A stretch of DNA of 64,000 nt from Pseudomonas flavescens (GTDB taxonomy: Bacteria; Pseudomonadota; Gammaproteobacteria; Pseudomonadales; Pseudomonadaceae): positions 1,550,001 to 1,614,000 of the forward strand of contig NZ_JACBYV010000001.1 in the NCBI RefSeq assembly GCF_013408425.1, in the 5' to 3' direction. A model generated the notes under the pieces. That model was not told where the DNA came from. It searched no databases and worked only from the letters and a program-made list of their open reading frames with translations. How positions within the stretch are numbered: position 1 is the first letter of the stretch; each line of letters opens with the position of its first letter. Position numbers and translations under genes: made by a program. Positions 33,594-46,154 of this stretch are shown here, piece after piece.

Positions 33594-34826
33594 ATGGAAC
33601 AGCCCACTACCCGGCTCTGGCCCTTCCCTCTTGCTCTCGCCGCGACGCTGGTGCTCGCCGCTTGCGGCAAGAGCGAGGATGTGGCGCAACAGCAGATGCC
33701 CGCGGCGAAAGTCAGCGTGGCCGAAGTCATCGAACAGCCACTCAACGAGTGGGATGAGTTCACCGGTCGCCTCGAGGCCCCTGAATCCGTGCAAGTCCGC
33801 CCCCGTGTGTCGGGCTTCGTCGACAAGGTGAGCTTCAATGAAGGCGCCCTGGTGAAGAAAGGCGATCTGCTGTTCCAGATCGATCCGCGCCCCTTCCAGG
33901 CCGAAGTCAAACGCCTCGAAGCGCAACTGCAGCAAGCCCGTGCCAATCAGGCTCGTACGGTCAGTGAATCACGCCGTGGCGAACGCCTGCGTGAAGGCAA
34001 TGCGATCTCCACCGAGCTGGCCGATGCGCGCAAGACCGCAGCCCAGGAGGCCCAGGCCGCCGTGGCCGGGATTCAGGCCGAGCTCGACAACGCCCGCCTG
34101 AACCTCAGTTTCACCCGCGTGACCGCGCCTATCGACGGTCGCGTCAGTCGCGCCGAAGTCACTGCCGGCAACCTGGTCACCGCCAGTGAGTCGCTGCTGA
34201 CTTCGCTGGTGTCCACCGACAAGGTGTATGCCTACTTCGACGCCGACGAGCGTGCCTTTCTCAAGTACACCGAGTTGGCCCGCCAGTCCGGCCACGACAG
34301 CCGTGGCAAGAGCCCTGTGTATCTGGGGCTGTCGAACGAAGACGGCAACCCCCATCTGGGCCAGCTGGACTTCCTCGACAACCAGGTCAACCCGCGTACC
34401 GGCACCATCCGTGGCCGCGCGGTGTTCGATAACGCAGACGGTCGCTTCACCCCGGGCCTGTATGCGCGTTTGAAACTGGTCGGTAGCGATACCTACGACG
34501 CCACCCTGATTCAGGATGTCGCCGTCGGTACCGATCTCGGCAAGAAATTCGTGCTGGTGCTCGGCGCCGACAACAAGGTCGTCTACCGCTCCGTGCAGTT
34601 GGGGCCGAAGCTCGAAGGTCTGCGCATCGTCCGTGACGGCCTGGCCAAGGGCGAACGTGTGGTGGTCAACGGTCTGCAGCGGGCGATCCCGGGCAGTACC
34701 GTGGATCCGCAGGCCGTGCCGATGGCCGACGAGAAAACCCTTGCGGCTCTGGAACGTCAGCGTCGAGCGGTGGCTTCGGCCCGCGCCGAGCGCAGTGACG
34801 AGCCGCTGAAGGTCAGCCTCAAGTAA
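33594..34826 (+). CDS. mexE: RND efflux periplasmic adaptor MexE
   Basis: This 410-residue membrane-fusion lipoprotein has a signal ending in the lipobox LAAC. Next come a barrel-sandwich half (RVSGFVDKVSFNEGALVKKGDLLFQIDPRPF), a coiled-coil hairpin (about 100-165), the second lipoyl half (LSFTRVTAPIDGRVSRAEVTAGNLV) and beta-barrel domains. It links MexF to OprN to expel chloramphenicol, fluoroquinolones and trimethoprim. It is the first gene of mexEF-oprN, induced by MexT. Confidence 0.96.
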   Translation: MEQPTTRLWPFPLALAATLVLAACGKSEDVAQQQMPAAKVSVAEVIEQPLNEWDEFTGRLEAPESVQVRPRVSGFVDKVSFNEGALVKKGDLLFQIDPRPFQAEVKRLEAQLQQARANQARTVSESRRGERLREGNAISTELADARKTAAQEAQAAVAGIQAELDNARLNLSFTRVTAPIDGRVSRAEVTAGNLVTASESLLTSLVSTDKVYAYFDADERAFLKYTELARQSGHDSRGKSPVYLGLSNEDGNPHLGQLDFLDNQVNPRTGTIRGRAVFDNADGRFTPGLYARLKLVGSDTYDATLIQDVAVGTDLGKKFVLVLGADNKVVYRSVQLGPKLEGLRIVRDGLAKGERVVVNGLQRAIPGSTVDPQAVPMADEKTLAALERQRRAVASARAERSDEPLKVSLK

Positions 34827-34924
34827 CAACCGACTTCACCCGCTTCTCTCTTACCTGAAATCCTGCTCGCGCCGCTGATGGCGTGGGCAGGCTGGGCTGT
34901 GCCCGTCATTCCAAGGACACTCAG

Positions 34925-37900
34925 ATGAACTTTTCCCAGTTCTTCATCCAGCGGCCGATCTTCGCCGCCGTGCTGTCGCTGATCATTCTGATCGGCGGCG
35001 CCATCTCGCTGTTCCAGCTGCCGATCAGCGAATACCCGGAAGTGGTGCCGCCCACGGTGGTGGTCACCGCCAACTTCCCGGGTGCCAACCCCAAGGTCAT
35101 CGGCGAAACCGTGGCCTCGCCGCTGGAGCAAGCCATCGTCGGTGTCGAGGGCATGCTGTACATGTCCTCCCAGGCCAACAATGACGGGCGCATGACGCTG
35201 ACCATCACCTTTGCCCTGGGTACCAATCTGGATACCGCCCAGGTGCAGGTGCAGAACCGCGTGACGCGCACCATGCCGACCCTGCCCACCGAGGTGCAGC
35301 GCCTCGGTGTGACGGTCGACAAGGCTTCGCCGGACATGACCATGGTGGTCCACCTGACGTCGCCGGATAACACCTACGACATGCTCTACCTGTCCAACTA
35401 CGCCGCGCTGAACATCAAGGACGAGCTGTCGCGCCTGGACGGTGTCGGTGATGTACGGCTGTTCGGGCTGGGTGACTACTCGATGCGCGTCTGGCTCGAC
35501 CCGGACAAGGTCGCTTCCCGCGGGCTGACTGCCACCGACGTGGTCAACGCCATCCGTGAGCAGAACCGTCAGGTTGCCGCCGGTTCCCTGGGCGCACCGC
35601 CCGCCGCGGGTGACAACAGCTTCCAGCTGTCGATCAACGCCCAGGGCCGCCTGGTTACCGAGGAAGAGTTCGAGAACATCGTCATCCGTGCCGGTGAGAA
35701 TGGCGAGATCACTCGCCTCAAGGACATCGCGCGGATCGAACTGGGCTCCGAGCAGTACGCACTGCGCTCGCTGCTCAACAATCAGCCGGCGGTCGCCATG
35801 CCGGTCTTCCAGCGTCCGGGCTCCAACGCCATCGCCATTTCCGATGCGGTGCGTCAGCGCATGGCCGAACTGAAGGAGAGTTTCCCCCAGGGCGTGGACT
35901 ACGAAATCGTCTACGACCCGACCATCTTCGTACGCGGCTCCATCGAGGCGGTGGTGCACACCCTGCTCGAGGCCATCGTGCTGGTGGTCCTGGTGGTGAT
36001 CCTGTTCCTGCAGACCTGGCGCGCCTCGATCATTCCCCTGGCCGCCGTGCCGGTGTCGCTGATCGGCACCTTCGCGGTGATGCACATGTTCGGCTTCTCG
36101 CTCAACGCCCTGTCGCTGTTCGGCCTGGTGCTGGCCATCGGTATCGTGGTGGACGACGCCATCGTGGTGGTGGAGAACGTCGAGCGCAACATCGGCCTCG
36201 GCAAGACGCCGGTCGAAGCCACCAAGCAGGCGATGAAGGAAGTCACCGGCCCCATCGTCGCCACGGCGCTGGTGCTGTGTGCGGTGTTCATCCCTACCGC
36301 GTTCATTTCCGGGCTTACCGGACAGTTCTATCAGCAGTTCGCGCTGACCATTGCCATCTCCACGGTGATCTCGGCCTTCAACTCCCTGACCCTGTCGCCG
36401 GCCCTGGCTGCCGTACTGCTCAAAGGCCATGACCAGCCGAAGGATCGCTTCTCCCGCGGTCTCGACCGCCTGTTCGGTCGCTGGTTGTTCAACCCCTTCA
36501 ACCGGGTATTCGACCGAGCCAGCAATGGCTATGTCAGCACCGTACGCCGGGTACTGCGTGGCAGCGGCATCGCGCTGGTGGTGTACGCCGGCTTGATGGG
36601 CCTGACCTACCTGGGCTTCGCCAGCACACCGACTGGCTTCGTGCCGCCGCAGGACAAACAGTACCTGGTCGCCTTCGCCCAGTTGCCGGACGCGGCCAGC
36701 CTGGATCGCAGCGAAGCGGTGATCAAGCGCATGTCCGACATCGCCTCCAAGCACCCCGGCGTGGCCAACACCGTGGCGTTCCCGGGCCTGTCGATCAACG
36801 GCTTCACCAACAGCCCCAACAGCGGCATCGTTTTCGTCACCCTCAAGGGCTTCGACGAGCGCAAGGACCCGTCGCTGAGCGCCAATGCCATCGCCGCCGA
36901 ACTCAACGGCAAGTTCGCCGATATTCAGGAAGCCTACATCGCCATCTTCCCGCCACCACCGGTGATGGGCCTTGGCACCATTGGCGGCTTCCGCGTACAG
37001 GTTCAGGACCGCGCCAACCTGGGCTACGACGAGCTGTACAAACAGACCCAGAACATCATCGCCAAGAGCCAGCAGGTGCCGGAACTGGCCGGGTTGTTCA
37101 CCAGCTATCAGGTCAACGTGCCGCAGGTGGAAGCCAGCATCGACCGTGAGAAGGCCAAGACCCACGGCGTGGACATCGATCAGATCTTCGACACCATGCA
37201 GGTCTACCTGGGCTCGCTGTACGCCAACGACTTCAACCGTTTCGGGCGTACCTATCAGGTCAACGTCCAGGCAGACCAGCAGTTCCGTCTTGAGGCCGAT
37301 CAGATCGGTCAGTTGAAGGTGCGCAACAACCGTGGCGAGATGATCCCGCTGTCGACCTTCGTGAAGGTCAGCGACAGTGCCGGCCCTGATCGGGTCATGC
37401 ACTACAACGGCTTCATCACCGCGGAAATCAACGGTGCGGCAGCGCCCGGCTACAGTTCCGGCCAGGCCGAAGCGGCGATGGCCAAGCTGTTGAAGGAAGA
37501 GCTGCCCAACGGCATGAGCTTCGAGTGGACCGAGCTGACCTATCAGCAGATCCTCGCCGGCAACACCGCGCTGTTCGTGTTCCCGCTCTGCGTCTTGCTG
37601 GCCTTCCTGGTGCTGGCCGCTCAGTACGAAAGCTGGAGCCTGCCGCTGGCGGTGATCCTGATCGTACCGATGACGCTGCTGTCGGCGATCACCGGGGTGA
37701 TTCTGGCAGGCGGTGACAACAACATCTTCACCCAGATCGGATTGATCGTACTGGTGGGATTGGCGTGCAAGAACGCCATCCTCATCGTCGAATTCGCCAA
37801 GGAGCAACAAGAGCATGGCCTCGATCGCGTCGCCGCGGTGCTGGAAGCCTGCCGCCTGCGCTTGCGGCCAATCCTGATGACTAGCTTCGCCTTCATCATG

Positions 37901-38098
37901 GGCGTGGTGCCGCTGGTACTGTCGAGCGGCGCGGGTGCGGAAATGCGTCATGCCATGGGTGTTGCGGTGTTCAGCGGCATGCTCGGGGTGACCTTCTTCG
38001 GCCTGCTGCTGACGCCGGTGTTCTACGTGCTGATTCGGGCGTTCGTGGAAAAGCGCGAAGCCCGCAAGGCAGCCCGTCTGCAGGAGGTGCAGGCATGA
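34925..38098 (+). CDS. mexF: RND efflux pump inner-membrane subunit MexF
   Basis: This 1057-residue proton-driven transporter has the usual twelve helices and two large periplasmic loops. Helix 4 contains GIVVDDAIVVVENVER, the conserved acidic pair for proton transfer. The family motif MTSFAFIMGVVPL lies near residue 970. The start is the ATG at 34925 (NFSQFFIQRPIFA), 98 bases after mexE. The stop overlaps the oprN start (ATGA). The gene is complete with no frameshift. Confidence 0.97.
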   Translation: MNFSQFFIQRPIFAAVLSLIILIGGAISLFQLPISEYPEVVPPTVVVTANFPGANPKVIGETVASPLEQAIVGVEGMLYMSSQANNDGRMTLTITFALGTNLDTAQVQVQNRVTRTMPTLPTEVQRLGVTVDKASPDMTMVVHLTSPDNTYDMLYLSNYAALNIKDELSRLDGVGDVRLFGLGDYSMRVWLDPDKVASRGLTATDVVNAIREQNRQVAAGSLGAPPAAGDNSFQLSINAQGRLVTEEEFENIVIRAGENGEITRLKDIARIELGSEQYALRSLLNNQPAVAMPVFQRPGSNAIAISDAVRQRMAELKESFPQGVDYEIVYDPTIFVRGSIEAVVHTLLEAIVLVVLVVILFLQTWRASIIPLAAVPVSLIGTFAVMHMFGFSLNALSLFGLVLAIGIVVDDAIVVVENVERNIGLGKTPVEATKQAMKEVTGPIVATALVLCAVFIPTAFISGLTGQFYQQFALTIAISTVISAFNSLTLSPALAAVLLKGHDQPKDRFSRGLDRLFGRWLFNPFNRVFDRASNGYVSTVRRVLRGSGIALVVYAGLMGLTYLGFASTPTGFVPPQDKQYLVAFAQLPDAASLDRSEAVIKRMSDIASKHPGVANTVAFPGLSINGFTNSPNSGIVFVTLKGFDERKDPSLSANAIAAELNGKFADIQEAYIAIFPPPPVMGLGTIGGFRVQVQDRANLGYDELYKQTQNIIAKSQQVPELAGLFTSYQVNVPQVEASIDREKAKTHGVDIDQIFDTMQVYLGSLYANDFNRFGRTYQVNVQADQQFRLEADQIGQLKVRNNRGEMIPLSTFVKVSDSAGPDRVMHYNGFITAEINGAAAPGYSSGQAEAAMAKLLKEELPNGMSFEWTELTYQQILAGNTALFVFPLCVLLAFLVLAAQYESWSLPLAVILIVPMTLLSAITGVILAGGDNNIFTQIGLIVLVGLACKNAILIVEFAKEQQEHGLDRVAAVLEACRLRLRPILMTSFAFIMGVVPLVLSSGAGAEMRHAMGVAVFSGMLGVTFFGLLLTPVFYVLIRAFVEKREARKAARLQEVQA

Positions 38099-39507
38099 AA
38101 TCGCTGATCGATAAGGTGCCGCGCAGCCTGCTGCTCAGCGCCCTGACGCTTGCCCTGAGTGCCTGTGCGGTCGGCCCGGATTATCGGGCACCGGACAGCG
38201 CCGCCGTGACCTCGGCGCAGAGCGCCGGTGGCGGCTATGACACCAGCCGTTTCGAAACCCAATGGTGGCAGCAGTTCGAAGATCCGACCCTGAGCCAACT
38301 GGTGCAGCAGTCGCAGCAGGACAACCGCGAACTGCGCGTGGCTTATGCCCGACTGCGCGCCGCCCGGTCCATCCGTGACGATGTCGCCAATGACCGGCTG
38401 CCTACCGTGACCAGCCGAGCCAGCAGCGAAATCGGCAAGGCCCAGCAACCTGGGGTGACCGAGGAACGCGTCAATGCCGAGCGCTATGACCTGGGCCTGG
38501 ACATGGCCTGGGAACTCGATCTGTTCGGCCGAATTCAGCGACAGCTGGAAGCCAGCGAGGCGCAGATCGATGTCGCCCAGGCCGACTATCAGCAACTGCA
38601 GGTCAGCCTGATCGCCGAGCTGGTGGATGCCTACGGCACGCTGCGTGGCGCGCAACTGCGTGAACGTATCGCCCGTGACGACCTGGACAACCAGCGCTCG
38701 TCGCGGGACATCATCGAGCGACGTCGCGAAGTGGGTATGGGCAGCGAACTGGACGTGCTGCGTTCCGACGCCCGCCTGGCTGCCACCGAGGCCACGGTAC
38801 CGCGCCTGCAGGCCGAGCAGGTGCGGGCTCGCAACCGCATCGCCACCCTGCTCGGCCAGCGGCCTGATCAGCTCAGCGTCGACCTGGCGCCGCGGCCTCT
38901 ACCCGCCATATCCAAGGCGCTGCCGATTGGCGACCCTGGCGAGTTGCTGCGTCGCCGCCCGGACATTCGTGCTGCCGAGCGCGAGCTGGCCGCCGCGACC
39001 GCCCAGGTTGGCGTGGCCACGGCCGATCTGTTCCCACGGGTCAGCCTGTCCGGCTTCCTCGGTTTCACCGCAGGCCGTGGCTCGCAGTTGGGCTCATCGG
39101 CGGCGCGCGCCTGGAGCGTGGCCCCGACGATCAGCTGGGCCGCCTTCGATCTGGGCAGCGTTCGCGCTCGTTTGCGCGGTGCCGAAGCCGATGCCGATGG
39201 GGCACTGGCCGGTTACGAGCAGCAGGTGTTGCTGGCCTTGGAAGAGTCCGAGAACGCCTTCAGCGATTACGGCAAACGCCAGGAACGCCTGCTCGCATTG
39301 GTGCGTCAGTCGGAGGCCAGCCGTGCCGCGGCAGCCCAGGCCGGTTTGCAGTACCGCGAAGGTACGGCTGACTTCCTGGTGCTGCTCGACGCCGAACGCG
39401 AGCGGCTGGCTGCCGAAGACAGCCAGGCTCAGGCCGAGGTCGAGCTGTACCAGGGCATCGTCGCCATCTACAAGGCGCTGGGTGGAGGTTGGCAGCCGGC
39501 GTCCTGA
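38095..39507 (+). CDS. oprN: outer-membrane efflux channel OprN
   Basis: This 470-residue TolC-like lipoprotein begins with a signal ending LALSAC (lipidated Cys) and then GPDYRAPD. The two repeats of the outer-membrane factor family follow, including WELDLFGRIQRQLEASEAQ and RRRPDIRAAERELAAATAQVGVA. It forms the trimeric exit duct for MexEF. It is translationally coupled to mexF and closes the operon before a strong terminator. Confidence 0.96.
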   Translation: MKSLIDKVPRSLLLSALTLALSACAVGPDYRAPDSAAVTSAQSAGGGYDTSRFETQWWQQFEDPTLSQLVQQSQQDNRELRVAYARLRAARSIRDDVANDRLPTVTSRASSEIGKAQQPGVTEERVNAERYDLGLDMAWELDLFGRIQRQLEASEAQIDVAQADYQQLQVSLIAELVDAYGTLRGAQLRERIARDDLDNQRSSRDIIERRREVGMGSELDVLRSDARLAATEATVPRLQAEQVRARNRIATLLGQRPDQLSVDLAPRPLPAISKALPIGDPGELLRRRPDIRAAERELAAATAQVGVATADLFPRVSLSGFLGFTAGRGSQLGSSAARAWSVAPTISWAAFDLGSVRARLRGAEADADGALAGYEQQVLLALEESENAFSDYGKRQERLLALVRQSEASRAAAAQAGLQYREGTADFLVLLDAERERLAAEDSQAQAEVELYQGIVAIYKALGGGWQPAS

Positions 39508-39547
39508 AGACTCATTTCCCTCCCGGCCGCGTCGTCGGCCCTTGCAG

Positions 39548-39583
39548 CCCCACGCAGATGCCCCTCTGCGTGGGGATTTTTTT
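39548..39583 (+). terminator. rho-independent terminator of mexEF-oprN
   Basis: Eleven-base perfect arms, CCCCACGCAGA and TCTGCGTGGGG, enclose a six-base loop and are followed by ATTTTTTT. Confidence 0.95.
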
Positions 39584-39610
39584 GGATGCTTGAAAGCGCG
39601 TGCACTGTTG

Positions 39611-39676
39611 TTGTGGGAACGGGCCATGCCCGTGATTTCGCGCGCATGGACTAGGCGTCCCCGCGCGCTCCCACAA
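39611..39676. repeat. REP-like palindromic element
   Basis: Outer inverted arms TTGTGGGA (39611-39618) and TCCCACAA (39669-39676) enclose an inner hairpin ACGGGC-CAT-GCCCGT. This is the common Pseudomonas intergenic REP style (GTGGGA...GGGCCATGCCC). No other copy was seen in the window. Confidence 0.7.
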
Positions 39677-39830
39677 ATAGTGGTCAGGCATGGCCTTAAG
39701 CTGCCCCCCATCCATGCCCGCAAAAAATGATGGTTTTCATCGGAATCCTCGATTGCCGCGCACGCCACCTTCCGGTACAAACGGCAGCTTGTCGCCGTGG
39801 CCCGGCCGTCCCGTCTCGTTGGAGAAGTTC

Positions 39831-40337
39831 ATGTCCCGCTCTACCACGCCCGCCCCGCTACTGCTCGTGATCGCTCTGGCCAGCGCCGCCATGCTCGCCG
39901 GCGCGCTGATCGCGCAACACGTCTTTGGCTGGGAGCCTTGCACGCTGTGCGTGCAGATCCGTCTGTGGCTGGCCCTGACCACCGTCATCGCCCTGCTGCT
40001 CAGCGCCGCCGCAGCGGCCCGGCAGACCTGGCTGGCGGTGCTGCTGTGGCCGCTGCTGCTCGCCGCCAGCGGCATGGCGCTGATCGACAACGCCCACGTC
40101 ACGCTCATCGAGCTGGGCGTCATGGAGAGCTTCAGCTGCTCGCCCTTCCCCTTCTACTACCAGACCCTGCCTCTGCACGAGTACTGGCCGGGCGTGTTCA
40201 TGAGCGGTGGCATCTGCGGGCAGAACGATTACAAGATTCTCGGCCTGCCCTTCACCGTCTGGACCCTGGCAAGCATCGCCGCGCTGTTCGCGCTGGTGCT
40301 GTTCACCCTGTGGCGCAGCATCCGCGGCAAACGCTGA
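39831..40337 (+). CDS. dsbB: disulfide bond formation protein DsbB
   Basis: This 168-residue inner-membrane protein reoxidises DsbA and passes electrons to quinone. It has four membrane helices and both cysteine pairs: Cys37-Cys40 in EPCTLC, and Cys103 with Cys129 in the second periplasmic loop. GGAG six bases before ATG 39831 sets the start. It is a short Pseudomonas-type paralogue. The glycosyltransferase follows seven bases after the stop. Confidence 0.93.
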   Translation: MSRSTTPAPLLLVIALASAAMLAGALIAQHVFGWEPCTLCVQIRLWLALTTVIALLLSAAAAARQTWLAVLLWPLLLAASGMALIDNAHVTLIELGVMESFSCSPFPFYYQTLPLHEYWPGVFMSGGICGQNDYKILGLPFTVWTLASIAALFALVLFTLWRSIRGKR

Positions 40338-40344
40338 GCCCGGT

Positions 40345-41646
40345 ATGCGCAAGGTATTGGTCATTGGCTACGTCTGGCCGGAACCCCGTTCGTCCGCAGC
40401 GGGCAGCCGCATGCTCGAACTGCTCGGCGTGTTTCGCGGCCAGGGCTGGCAGGTCACCTTCGCCAGTGCTGCGGCGCTGTCTTCGCACCGCGCAGACCTG
40501 AGCGAGTTGCAGATCGCCGAAGTGGCCGTTGCCCTGAACTGCGACAGCTTCGATAACCTCGTCGCCAAACTGCAGCCGGATCTGGTGCTGTTCGACCGTT
40601 TCTTCACCGAAGAGCAATTCGCCTGGCGTGTCGAGCGCGCCTGGCCGCAGGCCCTGCGGGTCCTCGACACCAGCGACCTGCACTGCCTGCGCGATGCCCG
40701 TCACGGCTTGCTCAAGGCCAGCCAGCTGGCCTGTTCGAACGAAGCCGAGCGGCAGCAGGTCGGCCCGGTGCACGCCACTGCACGGCAGTTGTACGCGGCC
40801 ATGGCGGACGGCGACATGGCGCAGCGGGAAATCGCGTCGATCTACCGTTGCGACCTGACGCTGATGATTTCCGAATTCGAGATGAGCCTGTTGCAGGAAC
40901 AGTTCAAGGTGCCGGCAGCCCTGCTGCACGATTGTGCGTTGATGCTGATTCCGCCTGCGCTCGAGAAGCTGCCATTTGCCGAGCGGCAGCACTTTCTGAG
41001 CATCGGCAACTTCCGCCACGCGCCAAACTGGGATGCCGTGCTGTGGCTCAAGCATGGTCTGTGGCCATCGATCCGCGCGCGCCTGCCCCAGGCGCAGCTG
41101 CACGTGTACGGCGCCTACCCGCCGCCGAAGGCCACGGCACTGCACAACCCCAAACAGGGTTTTCATGTACTCGGCTGGGTCGACGATGCTCACCAGGTGA
41201 TGGCTCAGGCGAGGATCTGTCTGGCCCCCCTGCGCTTCGGCGCCGGGATCAAGGGCAAACTGGCCGATGCCATGGCCTGCGGCACGCCCAGCGTGACCAC
41301 GCCAATCGGTAGCGAAGGCATGCATGGCGAGCTGTCGTGGCCCGGTAGCATCGCGACCGACGCCAACTCATTCGCCGATGCGGCGGTGCAGCTGTACGCG
41401 GACGAAACGCGCTGGCTCGACGCGCAGCGGCAGGGATATGCCCTGCTCGACGCGCGCTTCGATCGCCCTCTGCTCGGCGAAGCGCTGGTGACCCGCCTGA
41501 ATCGGCTGTTCGCGACCCGAGAGCAACATCGTCAGAGCAATTTCGTGGGGGCCATGCTGCGTCACCATCAGCACAAGAGCACCCAGTACATGTCCCAGTG
41601 GATCGCAGCCAAGAATGCGGCTATACCGGTAAAAGCAGACGTTTGA
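40345..41646 (+). CDS. glycosyltransferase, GT-B fold
   Basis: This 433-residue cytosolic protein starts with the GT-B N-terminal strand RKVLVIGYVWPEPRSSAAGSR. It has a C-terminal nucleotide-sugar region resembling GT4-like enzymes: FLSIGNFRHAPNWDAV, HVLGWVDDAHQVMAQARICLAPLRFGAGIKGKLADAMACGTPSVTTPIG. The ExxxxxxxE pattern is altered, with GIKGKLADAM in its place. Donor and acceptor are unknown. It sits directly behind dsbB but is unrelated in function; no surface polysaccharide genes are nearby. Confidence 0.85.
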   Translation: MRKVLVIGYVWPEPRSSAAGSRMLELLGVFRGQGWQVTFASAAALSSHRADLSELQIAEVAVALNCDSFDNLVAKLQPDLVLFDRFFTEEQFAWRVERAWPQALRVLDTSDLHCLRDARHGLLKASQLACSNEAERQQVGPVHATARQLYAAMADGDMAQREIASIYRCDLTLMISEFEMSLLQEQFKVPAALLHDCALMLIPPALEKLPFAERQHFLSIGNFRHAPNWDAVLWLKHGLWPSIRARLPQAQLHVYGAYPPPKATALHNPKQGFHVLGWVDDAHQVMAQARICLAPLRFGAGIKGKLADAMACGTPSVTTPIGSEGMHGELSWPGSIATDANSFADAAVQLYADETRWLDAQRQGYALLDARFDRPLLGEALVTRLNRLFATREQHRQSNFVGAMLRHHQHKSTQYMSQWIAAKNAAIPVKADV

Positions 41647-41744
41647 CGGCAATCTGCCCGTCTTCCTTCCGCTCCTCGGACGGATGTCACAAATAGGACG
41701 CTGCGTTTGCAGTAGACTCCGCGAACAACCGTTCCCGGTTCTAG

Positions 41745-42803
<1,059 letters not shown>

Positions 42804-42965
42804 TCCCTTTGCCTGTGGCGTGCATGGGGCGCAGCGAACCCCGGAAACCATCACTCCAGGGTGGCTCGCTCTCGTCGCCCGGCGTTGAGCGTGGCGTTAC
42901 CCGGGAAGGGTCGACCGGAGTACAGCCACGCTCGACCACAGGCTACCGGTAAGCGGCACACGACG

Positions 42966-44363
42966 CTATCGAGCCGTGTCCTGGGCGCCCTCGAACCAGG
43001 CCAGTTTTTCCCGCAACTGCACCACTTCGCCGACGATCACCAGCGTGGGCGCGTGCACCTCGTGGCGTGCGACCAGGTCGGGCAGATTGGCCAGGGTGCC
43101 GGTAAATACCCGCTGATTTTCCGTGGTGCCCTGCTGCACCAGTGCTGCCGGTGTGCTCGCGGCACGGCCGTGGGCGACCAGTTGCTGGCAGATGGTCGGC
43201 AGGCCGACCAGGCCCATGTAGAACACCAGGGTCTGACTGGGCGCGATCAGCTCCGACCAGGGCAGGTCGGCGCTGCCGTCCTTGAGGTGGCCGGTGACGA
43301 ATCGCACCGATTGCGCGTGATCGCGATGGGTCAGCGGAATGCCCGCATACGCGGAGCAGCCGCTGGCCGCGGTGATCCCCGGTACCACCTGGAAGGGAAT
43401 GCCATGGGCGGCCAGTTGCTCGATCTCTTCGCCACCCCGGCCGAAGATGAACGGATCTCCGCCCTTGAGGCGCAGCACGCGCTTGCCGGCCTTGGCCAGG
43501 TCGATCAGGCGCTGGTTGATCTGTTCCTGAGGAACGGCGTGATCGGCGCGACGCTTGCCAACGTAGATGCGTTCGGCATCGCGGCGGCACAGTTCGATGA
43601 TCGCAGGAGCGACCAGGCGATCGTAGAGCACCACATCGGCTTGCTGCATCAGGCGCAGGGCGCGGAAGGTCAGCAGATCGGGATCGCCCGGGCCTGCACC
43701 GACCAGATACACCTCACCCAGCGCCCGAGGCGCGGCACCACTGACCTTGTCCTCCAGCAGGCGGCGGGCTTCGCCTAGTTTGCCGGCGAACACGCTTTCC
43801 GCGATCGACCCCTGAAATACGTCTTCCCAGAACACCCGGCGCTGCTGCACGTCGGGAAACAGGCTCTTGACCTGTGCCCGGAAGACTTTAGCCAGACCGG
43901 CCAGCTGACCGTAGGTAGCCGGAATCCAGGTTTCGATCTTGGCGCGAATCAGCCGGGCCAGCACTGGCGCATCACCGCCGCTGCTGACCGCAACGATCAA
44001 TGGCGAGCGGTCGACGATGGCAGGAAAGATCACGCTGCACTGCGCAGGTGCATCCACCACGTTGACCGGCAGGCCGATGGCCTGAGCCTGTTGGGATACC
44101 TGGGCATTCAGGGCTTCGTCATCGGTCGCGGCAATCACCAGCGATACGCCGCTCAGATCGTCGGGCTGGTAGTTGCGCAGGCGCAACTCGCCCGTGCCCT
44201 GCTCCACCAGTTCGCGCAGCTCACTGCCCACCTCGGGCGAGACTACGCGCAGACAGGCCCCGGCATCGGCCAGCAGGCGCGCCTTGCGCAGGGCGATCTC
44301 GCCGCCGCCGATCACCAGCACGCGGCGATCCTGCAGTTTGTGGAACAGGGGAAGAAAGTCCAT
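42966..44363 (-). CDS. cysG: siroheme synthase CysG
   Basis: This 465-residue fusion makes siroheme for sulfite and nitrite reductases. The N-terminal half oxidises precorrin-2 with NAD and inserts iron ([20 protein letters not shown] loop). The C-terminal half is uroporphyrinogen-III methyltransferase ([56 protein letters not shown]). The start at 44363 ([10 protein letters not shown]) follows the family; two earlier in-frame ATGs exist. It follows serS on the same strand after a hairpin-containing gap. Confidence 0.95.
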   Translation of the reverse strand: MDFLPLFHKLQDRRVLVIGGGEIALRKARLLADAGACLRVVSPEVGSELRELVEQGTGELRLRNYQPDDLSGVSLVIAATDDEALNAQVSQQAQAIGLPVNVVDAPAQCSVIFPAIVDRSPLIVAVSSGGDAPVLARLIRAKIETWIPATYGQLAGLAKVFRAQVKSLFPDVQQRRVFWEDVFQGSIAESVFAGKLGEARRLLEDKVSGAAPRALGEVYLVGAGPGDPDLLTFRALRLMQQADVVLYDRLVAPAIIELCRRDAERIYVGKRRADHAVPQEQINQRLIDLAKAGKRVLRLKGGDPFIFGRGGEEIEQLAAHGIPFQVVPGITAASGCSAYAGIPLTHRDHAQSVRFVTGHLKDGSADLPWSELIAPSQTLVFYMGLVGLPTICQQLVAHGRAASTPAALVQQGTTENQRVFTGTLANLPDLVARHEVHAPTLVIVGEVVQLREKLAWFEGAQDTAR

Positions 44364-44411
44364 GACGATGCCCATTGCGGTCGCTCGCAAGCGACGTGTT
44401 GAAAATGGCGA

Positions 44412-44469
44412 CCCCGAGACTCAGCTCGGGGCCTGAAATACTATGCCAAGCGGCACCTTGAGGTGCCGC
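44412..44469 (-). terminator. two hairpins after serS
   Basis: GCGGCACCT/AGGTGCCGC (44450-44469) and CCCCGAG/CTCGGGG (44412-44431) are perfect stems between serS and cysG. Neither has a long T-run; the second is followed on the reverse strand by a weak ATTTTC. They may partly terminate serS transcripts. Confidence 0.45.
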
Positions 44470-44482
44470 CGTTGCGCATGGA

Positions 44483-46150
<1,668 letters not shown>

Positions 46151-46154
<4 letters not shown>

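Noticed and set aside
34757..37951. 1064-codon open frame antisense to mexF
   Set aside because: It mirrors mexF codon by codon in a GC-rich gene, is His/Gln/Gly-rich and has no recognisable domain or ribosome site.
44412..44469. tRNA gene between cysG and serS
   Set aside because: The two hairpins do not form a cloverleaf; no anticodon arm or T-loop consensus is present.
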